Shown piece by piece: positions 18,139 to 26,165 of a DNA stretch of 29,475 nucleotides (positions are counted from its first letter, which is position 1; each line of letters starts with the position of its first letter). The stretch spans positions 1 through 29,475 of the forward strand of contig CAZFWJ010000045.1 of assembly GCA_964522505.1 (NCBI GenBank). The letters run 5' to 3'. Under the pieces are notes generated by a model. That model saw only the letters and a program-made list of their open reading frames with translations, made no database searches and was not told the DNA's origin. The position numbers and the translations under genes were made by a program. Origin of the DNA: GYS-P2D sp964522505. Its GTDB lineage: Bacteria; Bacteroidota; Bacteroidia; Chitinophagales; Saprospiraceae.

Positions 18139-18507
18139 TTATTCCTGATCTCTAACGCCATCATAATAGAAACGCTGCTCAATGATCTGCCCATCACTCC
18201 ATCGCTGCATAAATGCTTGATCCAACATTTTCTTACCGACCTGCTCACTATTAAATGTGATCCTCATCCTACCCCAAACCAACTGCTCTTGTTCGACGAT
18301 GACGACATCAGATAGCGTTGTAGTGATATCCGAAACCTCTTGAGACAAGGCTTCTTCCTTCGCTCGCAAAAGCTTCTTTCCTTTCAGTGCTTCCTCGTAG
18401 TTTTCATACTGTTCAATATAGGGATGATAAAATTGATCAATGGCAGTCACGCCTTTGTTAGCTAGTAAGAGTTCTGCAAAAGCAGAGAAAGATTTATGAA
18501 GAGACAT
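18139..18507 (-). CDS. SnoaL/NTF2-like protein
   Basis: A 122-residue cytoplasmic protein without a signal. It has the NTF2-like pattern: helical N-terminal third (SFSAFAELLLANKG), an FYHPYIEQYENYEEALKGK stretch and then long strands ending QRWSDGQIIEQRFYYD. Members bind small molecules or act as isomerases/hydrolases; nothing in the sequence decides the ligand. It lies between the TonB-C-like gene (32-base gap) and the FadL-like gene (60-base gap). Confidence 0.7.
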   Translation of the reverse strand: MSLHKSFSAFAELLLANKGVTAIDQFYHPYIEQYENYEEALKGKKLLRAKEEALSQEVSDITTTLSDVVIVEQEQLVWGRMRITFNSEQVGKKMLDQAFMQRWSDGQIIEQRFYYDGVRDQE

Positions 18508-18539
18508 AAGATTCTGAGGTTATTAATTGCTATTAGTCT

Positions 18540-19334
18540 TTAGTCTTTCTCTGGCGGCAAAGAATTAGACCTGGTGTTAACGAGATTTGATACGCAACTG
18601 GTCATATCTCCGACATTGAGTGCATACTCCTGTGATACTCTGAGTCCACTATGATATTGGGCTGGAATCCATTGAGGCATGTTACAAATTGTTTGGACCA
18701 TTAATGAGTCTACGGCACTATTCTCAGTAGGCCAAAACATCTTAGGGTCAACGATCTGTCCTGCTTCATCGATGGTGAACTTAGCCGCCGCCATCTGATA
18801 CAATCTGAAGGTGCTATCTGGCAGGTGATCCAACAAACTGCTACGAAGATACTGTGCTAACTCCTCTTCTGATCCAGGATAGCGCGCATCACTATCTGGG
18901 TTGACTGGAAGTGTATACTTAATTTCTCGCTCTGAATTATTGGGCAAAGAATTATCCGGAATATATTGAATAGAAACGATGACTTGAGAGTCATCATCCA
19001 CCGACGTCAAATTCTGCTTCTGCTCAGCTGTTAAGGTATCATCAGACCCGATAGCGATTCTTTCCACTCCTTTATGCCAGGTTCTCAATTCTACGGTTCT
19101 AAATTCTTTGACCCAAGAGGGCTTATAATGAGGGTTTAGATCTTCTATATCTTCAGCAGCTGCCAATTGTGTCTTATTGAGCGATAATGGTGCGTCGATT
19201 ACATCAATCTCACAGTGGACATCAGTCAATATTATATCTACACCTGCAATAGCATCCTGCGAAACAAACAGTGCTGGGCTCAATAGTACGAAAGCAATTG
19301 AGGCTAAACTTCTTCTGAATGTGCTGTTATTCAT
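18540..19334 (-). CDS. exported protein with TonB C-terminal-like domain
   Basis: A 264-residue protein with a signal peptide ending at about residue 30 (DAIAG). The part at about 185-255 (AAAKFTIDEAGQIVDPKMFWP, then an ICNMPQWIPAQ stretch and VSQEYALNV) follows the TonB C-terminal fold seen in many Bacteroidota 'energy transducer TonB' proteins. It lacks an uncleaved N-terminal anchor and a proline-rich spacer, so it is unlikely to be a real energy transducer. It has only a few Cys residues, including Cys in HCEID and TSCVS. It starts 166 bases from the divergent regulator and may be its target or periplasmic partner. Confidence 0.65.
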   Translation of the reverse strand: MNNSTFRRSLASIAFVLLSPALFVSQDAIAGVDIILTDVHCEIDVIDAPLSLNKTQLAAAEDIEDLNPHYKPSWVKEFRTVELRTWHKGVERIAIGSDDTLTAEQKQNLTSVDDDSQVIVSIQYIPDNSLPNNSEREIKYTLPVNPDSDARYPGSEEELAQYLRSSLLDHLPDSTFRLYQMAAAKFTIDEAGQIVDPKMFWPTENSAVDSLMVQTICNMPQWIPAQYHSGLRVSQEYALNVGDMTSCVSNLVNTRSNSLPPEKD

Positions 19335-19404
19335 CCTATACTAATTAACGTGATTACTTGGATTCATAATGTACCACAGGATCAAGTTACGATGTTTTAA
19401 TCAA

Positions 19405-19431
19405 TGTAAATTATTGTAAAAACAGTGTAAA
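19405..19431. promoter_or_regulatory. three phased TGTAAA direct repeats, candidate operator
   Basis: TGTAAA occurs at 19405-19410, 19415-19420 and 19426-19431, that is with steps of 10 and 11 bases, in the intergenic region between the divergent TonB-C-like gene and the winged-helix regulator gene. OmpR/PhoB-type winged-helix proteins typically bind direct repeats about one helical turn apart, so this is a natural candidate for the neighbour's binding site. Binding is inferred, not shown. Confidence 0.6.
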
Positions 19432-19500
19432 TGCCCATCTGCACCTCTAATAATGAGCTAGCTTTATACCATGCTTAGAGCGGTCGACTGGAAGATTACC

Positions 19501-20352
19501 ATGAAATATGTTCTTTCTGTTTTCTTGGTAGCGCCCTGGACAATAGTTTCAGCAGCACAGGTATCAAGCCCTTCAGATAAAAGTAAGACCGTTGCGATGC
19601 GCCTAATTGGTCATAAGCTCCTGAGCTGCATCGGTGATGATAGCTCTAGAGTATCTTCAGGTTCGCAAAATGATCAATCCTACACCATTTCATTTGGACA
19701 ATCATTGAGTATCAATCCGACAGATCTTGAACTAATCGTATCGGAGGTAATATCTGCTCACCATATAGCAGACGACTACTGGGTAGAAGTGTACAGCTGT
19801 CCTAACAGAGAGGTCCAACACAGCTATCAGGTAGGTCCCTTACTTGGTACGATACTTACTTGCGATGGCCGGATGATGCCCACCAGTTGTTATGAGATCG
19901 TTGTGACCTTATATACACCTGAGGAAGATATGATGTCGATCACGCCGATGATGACCTATATCCCGCTCCTACTGATACTTGTAATAGGAATAATTTCTTT
20001 GTACCAATGGAGACAGAATCGATTGTATAAATCTCGGACTCACATAATAGACAGAGAATTGATCTCCATAGGAGCATCAATCTTTGACAAGAAAAACATG
20101 CGCTTATCCTATAAGGATGAGACTGTAGACCTGTCTCATAAAGAAGCAGAATTGTTATATCTCCTTTATAACTCTGAAAATGCTCCAATAGCCCGTGCAG
20201 AAATACTCAAAGCTGTCTGGGATGATGAAGGAGACTATGTCGGCAGAACATTGGATGTATTCATATCTCGCTTACGCAAAAAGCTGAAAGCTGATCAATC
20301 CATCAAAATTCTGAATATCAGAGGTGTAGGTTACAAGCTAGTGTCTGATTAG
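19501..20352 (+). CDS. membrane-spanning winged-helix transcriptional regulator
   Basis: A one-component regulator of 283 residues from the ATG at 19501, chosen because it opens the signal peptide (residues 1-19); an ATG ten codons upstream is possible. Order: signal, periplasmic domain of about 130 residues with four Cys (about 43, 100, 121, 130), one transmembrane segment (about 153-170), then a cytoplasmic OmpR/PhoB-type winged helix (about 195-283) with EAELLYLLYNSENAPIARAE, RTLDVFISRLRKKL and RGVGYKL. This is the mirror of ToxR, which has its DNA-binding domain at the N-terminus. It has no receiver domain, so it probably senses the periplasm directly. The EamA gene follows after 18 bases. 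Confidence 0.88.
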   Translation: MKYVLSVFLVAPWTIVSAAQVSSPSDKSKTVAMRLIGHKLLSCIGDDSSRVSSGSQNDQSYTISFGQSLSINPTDLELIVSEVISAHHIADDYWVEVYSCPNREVQHSYQVGPLLGTILTCDGRMMPTSCYEIVVTLYTPEEDMMSITPMMTYIPLLLILVIGIISLYQWRQNRLYKSRTHIIDRELISIGASIFDKKNMRLSYKDETVDLSHKEAELLYLLYNSENAPIARAEILKAVWDDEGDYVGRTLDVFISRLRKKLKADQSIKILNIRGVGYKLVSD

Positions 20353-20370
20353 ATATAACCATATTTGCGG

Positions 20371-21210
20371 ATGCAACGGGCAATCACCTATATGATCCTC
20401 GCTGCGCTCTTATTTACTTGTCTCAACTTTGTGATAAGAGCAGCAGATCACCTCCCGACTATTCAGCTGGTATTCTTTCGGTCTTTGGGTTCGGCAATTT
20501 GTGGTTTTATACTATTGAAACGGTTTAAGATCCCCATGAAAGGCAACAATCCACCTTTGCTCATACTCCGAGGTGTTGTTGGCTTGATAGCAATGTTTTT
20601 GTTTTTTAAGGCTATGCAGATGTTGCCCATGGCATCGGCGGTTTCTTTGCGGTACTCGGCACCGATATTTGCTACGGTTCTATCGCTTTTCCTGCTCAAG
20701 GAGAAAGTCATTTCTTGGCAATGGCTGTTATTAGCTACCGCCTTCATAGGGATTATCATGCTCAAGGGTTTTGACGCAAGGATTTCTGCAACTGGATTTG
20801 GTATCGCTATGATATCGGCTCTTATGACAGGACTGGTCTACACGATCATCAGGAAGATCGGTGCTTCCGAACACCCCATTGTAATCGTCAATTACTTTAT
20901 GACGATATCTACCGTTGCCGGGGCTATCGGTATTGTTTTTTATTGGACTCCGATTACCCCGCAAGAGTGGGTGATGCTCCTGAGCATGGGCCTGCTGGGT
21001 TTTGGGGCACAATATTATATGACTAAGGCGATACAACTCGCAGAAGCAAACCTCATTACGCCATTTAAATATTTGGAGGCCGTGTTTACACTCATTATTG
21101 GATGGGCCGTCTTCGGCGAATATCAGACCTCTATTACGATACTGGCAATGGTCATCATCGTATTGAGCCTTGTGGCTAATGTATGGGTGAAGGCGAGGTA
21201 TAAGAGTTGA
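20371..21210 (+). CDS. EamA/DMT-family transporter
   Basis: A 279-residue inner-membrane protein with about ten hydrophobic segments in two EamA repeats (roughly 1-135 and 145-279), as in drug/metabolite exporters such as RhaT or YdcZ relatives. Typical stretches are SLRYSAPIFATVLSLFLLKEK in the first half and FKYLEAVFTLIIGWAVFGE in the second. The substrate cannot be read. ATG at 20371 is preferred over a TTG two codons upstream. It follows the regulator by 18 bases and is probably on the same transcript. Confidence 0.88.
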   Translation: MQRAITYMILAALLFTCLNFVIRAADHLPTIQLVFFRSLGSAICGFILLKRFKIPMKGNNPPLLILRGVVGLIAMFLFFKAMQMLPMASAVSLRYSAPIFATVLSLFLLKEKVISWQWLLLATAFIGIIMLKGFDARISATGFGIAMISALMTGLVYTIIRKIGASEHPIVIVNYFMTISTVAGAIGIVFYWTPITPQEWVMLLSMGLLGFGAQYYMTKAIQLAEANLITPFKYLEAVFTLIIGWAVFGEYQTSITILAMVIIVLSLVANVWVKARYKS

Positions 21211-21306
21211 GGCTCTATACTCACCTTTCTATATCATTCATTCAAACAGCTGTATAATCAATCGTTTCATCTCAATAGATATCTGTCGTACCTCCTATTC
21301 CTCCTG

Positions 21307-21365
21307 CCATGACAAAACTTAAACTGAGTTAATAAGAAGCGAATGGAGCGCTAATAAACTGTGGG
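21307..21365 (+). repeat. left arm of a long interrupted inverted repeat
   Basis: Two blocks, 21307-21330 and 21335-21365, are inverted copies of 21952-21975 and 21900-21930. The first block differs at one of 24 positions, the second at four of 31. The spacer between blocks is 4 bases here. Weaker similarity continues inward to about 21390. Confidence 0.85.
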
Positions 21366-21524
21366 ATGCGGGAGCTGCCTTGCAGCAGAGCTATTTTATG
21401 AGCTTGATTTTTCGTGCTTTTCATCTAAGGAAAAGTACAACTAGATAATGATTAGGTGCTAATAAATAGCTAGAGCACTACACGAAGCTGCTGACTGCCC
21501 ATCCACTGCGTGGTTCACTCCCTT

Positions 21525-21543
21525 AGATGTCTCCCAGACATCT
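21525..21543. repeat. perfect 8-bp hairpin with CCC loop
   Basis: AGATGTCT and AGACATCT flank CCC. It lies inside the inverted-repeat-bounded segment, has no T tract, and may be part of a folded RNA. Confidence 0.6.
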
Positions 21544-21669
21544 ATCCTGAGGAATCAGTCGATCATCCACTTGAGTGCGACAGGCTATACTCAATACAGC
21601 CCAGACCGTTGGGATTCAGGTCAACTATAAGATATTTCGCCTTGAACTGGTAATGGTGCAATTATAGTC

Positions 21670-21684
21670 TCTGCCTAAGGCAGA
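21670..21684. repeat. perfect 6-bp hairpin with TAA loop
   Basis: TCTGCC and GGCAGA flank TAA, inside the same gene-free segment. On its own this is a weak signal. Confidence 0.4.
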
Positions 21685-21899
21685 CAGGCTTGTGAAGAGA
21701 TCTTAATAGTCATGTAACCCCAAATCAGGATGCCTTCGGCGAGGTACTCTTACATTCGGCAATATCATGAACATACGAGCACCCAAAATCCTTGGTCATC
21801 AGAGGCGCTGCTACAATGCTGCTTTGAGCTACCCATCGACTTAATTGTTCCCTTCCTTTAGAGCACTGCTGTACTCGACTCTACGAGATCAGTCAGTCC

Positions 21900-21975
21900 C
21901 CCACGGTTTATGAGCGTTCCACTCGCTTCTAAAGTAAGTTTAGTCATTACGAACTCAGCTTAAGTTTTGTCATGG
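21900..21975 (-). repeat. right arm of a long interrupted inverted repeat
   Basis: Inverted copy of 21307-21365, with a 21-base spacer (21931-21951) between the two conserved blocks instead of 4. The difference in spacing shows independent drift or an insertion in one arm. Confidence 0.85.
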
Positions 21976-22071
21976 GTAATGCGGCACGATTAAGATTCTC
22001 GTTACTCCATACTCGCTAACTCGATACTATTAAATGTCCGCTAAACTAATTTTGAAATTTTCTATTTCATT

Positions 22072-22089
22072 AATGATACTGCTATCATT
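22072..22089. promoter_or_regulatory. 7-bp perfect inverted repeat upstream of the DUF2911 gene
   Basis: AATGATA and TATCATT flank CTGC, 47 bases before the start codon at 22137. Position fits an operator or 5' leader hairpin. Confidence 0.4.
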
Positions 22090-22136
22090 GCAGTTTAATT
22101 AAGTATTGTATTTCAATTAAATATTATAAAATCACT

Positions 22137-23225
22137 ATGAAACATCTTTTACTTTCTCTTGCCTTTTTAATGGCATATTCCGTGCTATCAGCACAAGAAA
22201 TTAAATGGCCAGGTCTTGATAAGAGCCCCATGGATCTGTCGACCTATCCAAGTAATGCAGCATTTGCCAACTATCTTGATGCTGATGATCCAGATCGTGA
22301 TCCTAAGATCAAAGTGCTCTATAGCAAGCCATACAAGAATGATCGTGTGATCTTCGGCGAGTTGGTTCCTTATGGCAAACTCTGGAGATTTGGAGCTAAT
22401 GAAGGGACAGAAGTTACGTTCTATCAAAATGTGGAAATCGGAGGAACAACCATACCTCGTGGTATCTATAGACTGTTGGCTGAAGTGAACAAAGATCACT
22501 GGAATATTGTGGTCTCTACGCACAGATTTACGGCTGGTTCTGGAGGAATAGACGAAAGTCTAGAAGTCGGACGATTTAGAGCAGAGACAAGTTCTATTGC
22601 CGATGTACGTGAACAATTTACACTTGGTTTTCAAAAAGTCGATGAAGGCAATGTAAATCTAATCATGGAGTGGGATCAGACCCGTGCTACGCTACCAATC
22701 AATCTTAATGCTGCTGCAATGGATGGTGTAGATGCCAGTCCTATGGATATGGCTTCATACCCAGATAGATCACGCTTCCAAAACTTCCTTGAGGCTGAAG
22801 AAGTTGATGCCAATAAGCCAAAGATCAGAGTGGTATACAGCAGACCGCAGATGAAAGACAGAAAAATCTTCGGAGGACTGATTGAGTACGGTAATATGTG
22901 GAGAGTTGGAGCGAATCAGACCACTACAGTTTCGTTTTTTGAAAATGTAACTATCGGAGGTACTGAATTGAGAGCAGGAACTTATGGTCTATTCGCTAGA
23001 GTTCATGAGGACAATTGGGAGTTTATCATACACAGAAATGTTAACTCATGGGGACACCCTAATCACGATGACGAGATGAATGTAGTTACCGTAAAAGCGC
23101 CCGTTCAGAAAACAGCTGAAACGCTTGAGGCTATGACGATCACCTTCGCTGAAGATGGCGACAATGTAAACATCCTCGTAGGATGGGAGAATAGCATGGC
23201 AGCACTGCCAGTTACTTTCAAGTAA
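22137..23225 (+). CDS. double DUF2911 exported protein
   Basis: A 362-residue exported protein (signal 1-19, ending VLSAQ) with two DUF2911 domains in tandem, about 30-187 and 198-362. Matching elements in the halves are SPMDLSTYP/SPMDMASYP, KIKVLYSKPYKNDR/KIRVVYSRPQMKDR, IFGELVPYGKLWRFGANE/IFGGLIEYGNMWRVGANQ and GGTTIPRGIYRLLA/GGTELRAGTYGLFA. Most family members carry a single domain, so this is an internal duplication. No function is established to my knowledge; the fold is beta-rich and periplasmic. A strong terminator follows 27 bases after the stop. Confidence 0.9.
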   Translation: MKHLLLSLAFLMAYSVLSAQEIKWPGLDKSPMDLSTYPSNAAFANYLDADDPDRDPKIKVLYSKPYKNDRVIFGELVPYGKLWRFGANEGTEVTFYQNVEIGGTTIPRGIYRLLAEVNKDHWNIVVSTHRFTAGSGGIDESLEVGRFRAETSSIADVREQFTLGFQKVDEGNVNLIMEWDQTRATLPINLNAAAMDGVDASPMDMASYPDRSRFQNFLEAEEVDANKPKIRVVYSRPQMKDRKIFGGLIEYGNMWRVGANQTTTVSFFENVTIGGTELRAGTYGLFARVHEDNWEFIIHRNVNSWGHPNHDDEMNVVTVKAPVQKTAETLEAMTITFAEDGDNVNILVGWENSMAALPVTFK

Positions 23226-23252
23226 TACGTGTTATAAGACTAAATTTATAAA

Positions 23253-23277
23253 GGGGCTCGTGGGAGCCCCTTTTTTT
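23253..23277 (+). terminator. intrinsic terminator of the DUF2911 gene
   Basis: A perfect 7-base stem GGGGCTC/GAGCCCC with loop GTGG (23253-23270) followed by seven T residues. Confidence 0.95.
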
Positions 23278-23468
23278 GTGAGGTCGCTCAATATTGTAGC
23301 ATAGATACGTTGTTCTTATGCTGCTGCGCGGGAGCTTTTGATTATGAGCCACTTTTTTTTAAAAATCTGGCTTTACTATTGCGTCAGCAAGAGTGGAGTC
23401 TGTTATGTTACCATATGACTCTGTCATAGATGACTAAACTCGCAATATGTTATTCTTGTAGAAATCAT

Positions 23469-24392
23469 TCACTCACAACCCACCGAACTATACTGTTTAA
23501 TTATTGAACCATTTGAAGATCTATATATGAGATCATTATTAGAGGCGATTTCATACCATGCTGTTTCATTATCAAAGATTCTAAACTCTCGATTATTGTT
23601 AGATAATAATTTTACTGGTTTATAAGTATATTCGACCCAGTTCTTACTATACATCTTAATGTAATTTGTATTTTTATAACGTACTATCTCAACGTACTTA
23701 CTGTCTATTGTTTGTGTTATGATACCGCCCTCTGGCAACACATGATCTTTGGTGTACTCTGCTGTTGCCCATAGGCCTATACACTCCTTTTGTTGGGCCA
23801 ATAACAACATATAGTCATTGTGATCACTTTCAAGTTTTGTGATGTCAATCTTATCAGTAACATTGGGTTGCAATTTCTTAATAATCTCTTGAGTTGAATA
23901 ACCAGAATAATCTTTTCGATCATAAAATTTTATATACAAGCCAAACAGGAAGTATTTAGAAAATAAATGATCTGAAATAAATCCTTCGCGAAATGCATCC
24001 AATATAATAGGAAAAGAAGTTGACTGGTTTTTTCCAATCCAATTATGAATCCAAATTAGGCATAAAGTTGGTTGAATACCGCCTTTTATTATTTGGTAAT
24101 CCCTTTGAGAGTAACCATATTTGTTATAATACAGAGAAGCTAATACCAAATTTTCGTGGTCATTAACAATTTGAGAATCACCTCCCCTAAATCGTTGATC
24201 TCGGTATAATAATTTCTCCAGAAAACGCTGATGTAGGCGCTCACTATCCCCCAATGTATTTAACTCGATTTTTAATTCTTCAAAATCATAATTATTCTGC
24301 GAAGTTAACGCTAGAGAAGATATAATAATAACACTTACGCAATTAATAAGCCCACTCACCCAGCAACTGATCATACTTACATTTTGATTCAT
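23469..24392 (-). CDS. exported protein of unknown function
   Basis: A 307-residue protein with a hydrophobic export signal at about 7-29; the ATG at 24374 is an equally good start. The mature part begins with charged helices containing an RDQRFRG stretch and continues through GYSQRDYQIIKGGIQPTLCLIWIHNW and a second helical block to about 190, a layout faintly like DUF6624 proteins; this is a weak memory-based match. The last 100 residues look like beta-strands (GLWATAEYT, SKYVEIVRYKNTNYIKMYSK, WVEYTYKPVKLL). It overlaps the end of the SPASM-like fragment by 50 bases, suggesting that the two once formed an operon. Its codon use is AT-rich like the rest of the island. Confidence 0.7.
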   Translation of the reverse strand: MNQNVSMISCWVSGLINCVSVIIISSLALTSQNNYDFEELKIELNTLGDSERLHQRFLEKLLYRDQRFRGGDSQIVNDHENLVLASLYYNKYGYSQRDYQIIKGGIQPTLCLIWIHNWIGKNQSTSFPIILDAFREGFISDHLFSKYFLFGLYIKFYDRKDYSGYSTQEIIKKLQPNVTDKIDITKLESDHNDYMLLLAQQKECIGLWATAEYTKDHVLPEGGIITQTIDSKYVEIVRYKNTNYIKMYSKNWVEYTYKPVKLLSNNNREFRIFDNETAWYEIASNNDLIYRSSNGSIIKQYSSVGCE

Positions 24393-24531
24393 ATACTATT
24401 TCCCCTTTTAACATAATCAGTAAGCGATTATCAGTACACATCGTTCTCAACTCACAATTCTTACACTCCCCAATTTTAGATTTCATAGCGTTCGAATAGA
24501 AGATATAACTAGGATCTAACAGATAATCCAA
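24343..24531 (-). pseudogene. C-terminal SPASM-like remnant of a peptide maturase
   Basis: A short frame of 62 codons (the first possible start is TTG; an in-frame stop lies three codons further upstream) whose C-terminal part reads GECKNCELRTMCTDNR, then a spacer and ESKCKYDQLLGEW. The Cys-x2-Cys-x5-Cys plus KC-x-Y-D-x4-GEW pattern closely resembles the end of SPASM-domain maturases in Bacteroidota 'grasp-with-spasm' peptide systems. The catalytic remainder (about 300 residues) and the ATP-grasp partner are missing, so I interpret it as a truncated relic, retained because its 3' end overlaps the following gene. A stand-alone iron-sulfur peptide is the alternative. Confidence 0.6.
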
Positions 24532-24586
24532 TATTTTTCACTCACTTCTGTTTTCTGTCGATTGCACCTACAGACTAAATATCAAT

Positions 24587-24853
24587 TTACATTATCTTAT
24601 TAAACTTTACGATAATTAAGTAAATATACCATTTCAGACAAACAGATTTTCGTCTGAACATCCAGTATAGAAAATAATCGTAAATGTAAAATAGAGCCAT
24701 CAAGATTAATCCAATTAAAATTGAACAAGGTGGATTGCCTTTCATATCAGTTGCAATACATGAAAACACACCTGTCAGCCGAAGGAGGAGCATACGAACA
24801 GCGTTAAATCGTATAATCTGCGATAATTGACTAAAGACATTGAGAGCTATCAT
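24587..24853 (-). CDS. doubtful small membrane protein
   Basis: An 88-codon frame with two hydrophobic stretches (about 15-35 and 43-65) and a basic tail. No family is recognised. It fills the space between the first propeller gene and the SPASM-like remnant on the same strand. In AT-rich DNA such frames arise by chance, so it may be non-coding or a decayed gene. Confidence 0.22.
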   Translation of the reverse strand: MIALNVFSQLSQIIRFNAVRMLLLRLTGVFSCIATDMKGNPPCSILIGLILMALFYIYDYFLYWMFRRKSVCLKWYIYLIIVKFNKIM

Positions 24854-24934
24854 ATCGGTTTGAAGATACAGTCATACAAACAGCGCTAAATTTGTAATTG
24901 CTGGTATAAGACTTATTAGAGGGGCCGACAGTCA

Positions 24935-26095
24935 CTATTCAGACTTACTCGTATCAATCTTATATTTATTAAAATAAACGACGTCTTCATTATCAAATTC
25001 AACATTTAAATGTGAATTAAAAATATAAAAATAACCATTACTGTCAACGAAACAATATCGCATGTCGTCTATTTCTTGTGGAAAGTGTTTCACTCCTCTT
25101 ATATTCAATTTACTGTCAAATAGTATTGCACTATATTTAAAATTAGAATTAGGCACAGTAGGGTCTTTAGCCCGACGAACTATGCGTAAATAATTGCTAT
25201 CGTCAATTCTATAGATTCTTCCATAAAAATCAGAATATGTCCATATATCATTATGATGAGGTGTGTATTGGTCGTTAAAATTTACCTTATGCTCAAATTT
25301 TTCTGGAGAATCAAAATCTGGGTGAGCTAAGTCAATTTCATTAACTAAATCGAAATGTGAATTGTAAATGTAAATTGAAGGAACACCACCATAACCTAAC
25401 ATTAAATCACCTGTGTTAAAGGGACATAATTGTGCTTCATAAAAGCTATTATGTAGGCCAAAAGGAAAATTATCAAATTCTTGAGGCAAAGATCCATGAA
25501 AACTCGCCTCGCCATTAGCGTCATTATACGAGAAAAAAGAACTTTCTCTAGATAAATTATTACTTACGAAATTAAGTCTTGTTGGAAAGATCAACTTATT
25601 TAGTACAAATGCTGAAGAGTTCTGATATGACGAGAACGGAGTAATAATATCACTAAAGGAAAAAGATGTTTTACTAATAATCGTCCCGCTACTGTCAATC
25701 AAATATAAATTTCGATCTTTTTGATGATATAGATAGAGACTATCATAAGATTTAACATTTAAATAACTGTTCTCTATATCCAATGAAGGAATTGAGTTTG
25801 GACCTTCTAAATTTAATTCGATTTTTTTCTCAACAATGCCACGATCTAAATCAAACACAACTATCATCTGCTTTAACCAATCCAAGGCATATATTTGATC
25901 AACATTTTCGTCTTCATGGAATTCAATACTATTCCAAGTTGCTGAAACAGACGGATCTATATTTAATTCAACAGTATCTACCAACATCAATTCATGAGTG
26001 TTAAGTATTTCTGAATTCACTCTATCTTCAGTTAGCTCAATAAATTTACATCCTACCAAAAATAACAACATGATATTAAAACCTAAATACTTCAT
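24935..26095 (-). CDS. DUF4221-like beta-propeller lipoprotein (cassette A)
   Basis: A 386-residue predicted lipoprotein (FLVGC lipobox, Cys16). The mature protein is a series of short beta-strand blades with recurring hydrophobic-Asp patterns (QIYALDWLKQMIVVFDLDRG, DSLYLYHQKDRNLYLIDSSG, VPSIYIYNSHFDLVNEIDL, LRIVRRA), as in DUF4221 and six-bladed-propeller lipoproteins of Bacteroidota. Such proteins are surface or periplasmic and of unknown function. It follows the Cys-rich peptide gene (26166-26393) after 70 bases, with a hairpin plus T tract between them that probably reduces its expression relative to the peptide. Confidence 0.8.
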   Translation of the reverse strand: MKYLGFNIMLLFLVGCKFIELTEDRVNSEILNTHELMLVDTVELNIDPSVSATWNSIEFHEDENVDQIYALDWLKQMIVVFDLDRGIVEKKIELNLEGPNSIPSLDIENSYLNVKSYDSLYLYHQKDRNLYLIDSSGTIISKTSFSFSDIITPFSSYQNSSAFVLNKLIFPTRLNFVSNNLSRESSFFSYNDANGEASFHGSLPQEFDNFPFGLHNSFYEAQLCPFNTGDLMLGYGGVPSIYIYNSHFDLVNEIDLAHPDFDSPEKFEHKVNFNDQYTPHHNDIWTYSDFYGRIYRIDDSNYLRIVRRAKDPTVPNSNFKYSAILFDSKLNIRGVKHFPQEIDDMRYCFVDSNGYFYIFNSHLNVEFDNEDVVYFNKYKIDTSKSE

Positions 26096-26106
26096 TTATG
26101 GATGTT

Positions 26107-26141
26107 AAAAAGAGGCTTTGATATATACTCTTCAAAGCCTC
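26107..26141 (-). terminator. hairpin with T tract between peptide A and propeller A
   Basis: Perfect 10-base arms GAGGCTTTGA/TCAAAGCCTC (26112-26141) with a 10-base loop, followed on the minus strand by five T residues (26107-26111). It lies after the peptide stop codon and ends 12 bases before the propeller start, so it should act as a partial terminator within the cassette. Confidence 0.8.
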
Positions 26142-26165
26142 AAATATTTTGCGTGTTACAAATTA

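Larger units (their letters stand above)
21211..22136. other. gene-free stretch of about 925 bases with repeat structures
   Basis: No coding frame of credible length is seen on either strand. It contains the long inverted repeat 21307-21975 and small perfect hairpins at 21525-21543, 21670-21684 and 22072-22089, and must hold the promoter of the DUF2911 gene. Confidence 0.6.

Noticed and set aside
21720..21850. Possible transposase remnant inside the inverted-repeat segment
   Set aside because: Frames on both strands are broken by frequent stops, and no transposase motif is readable.
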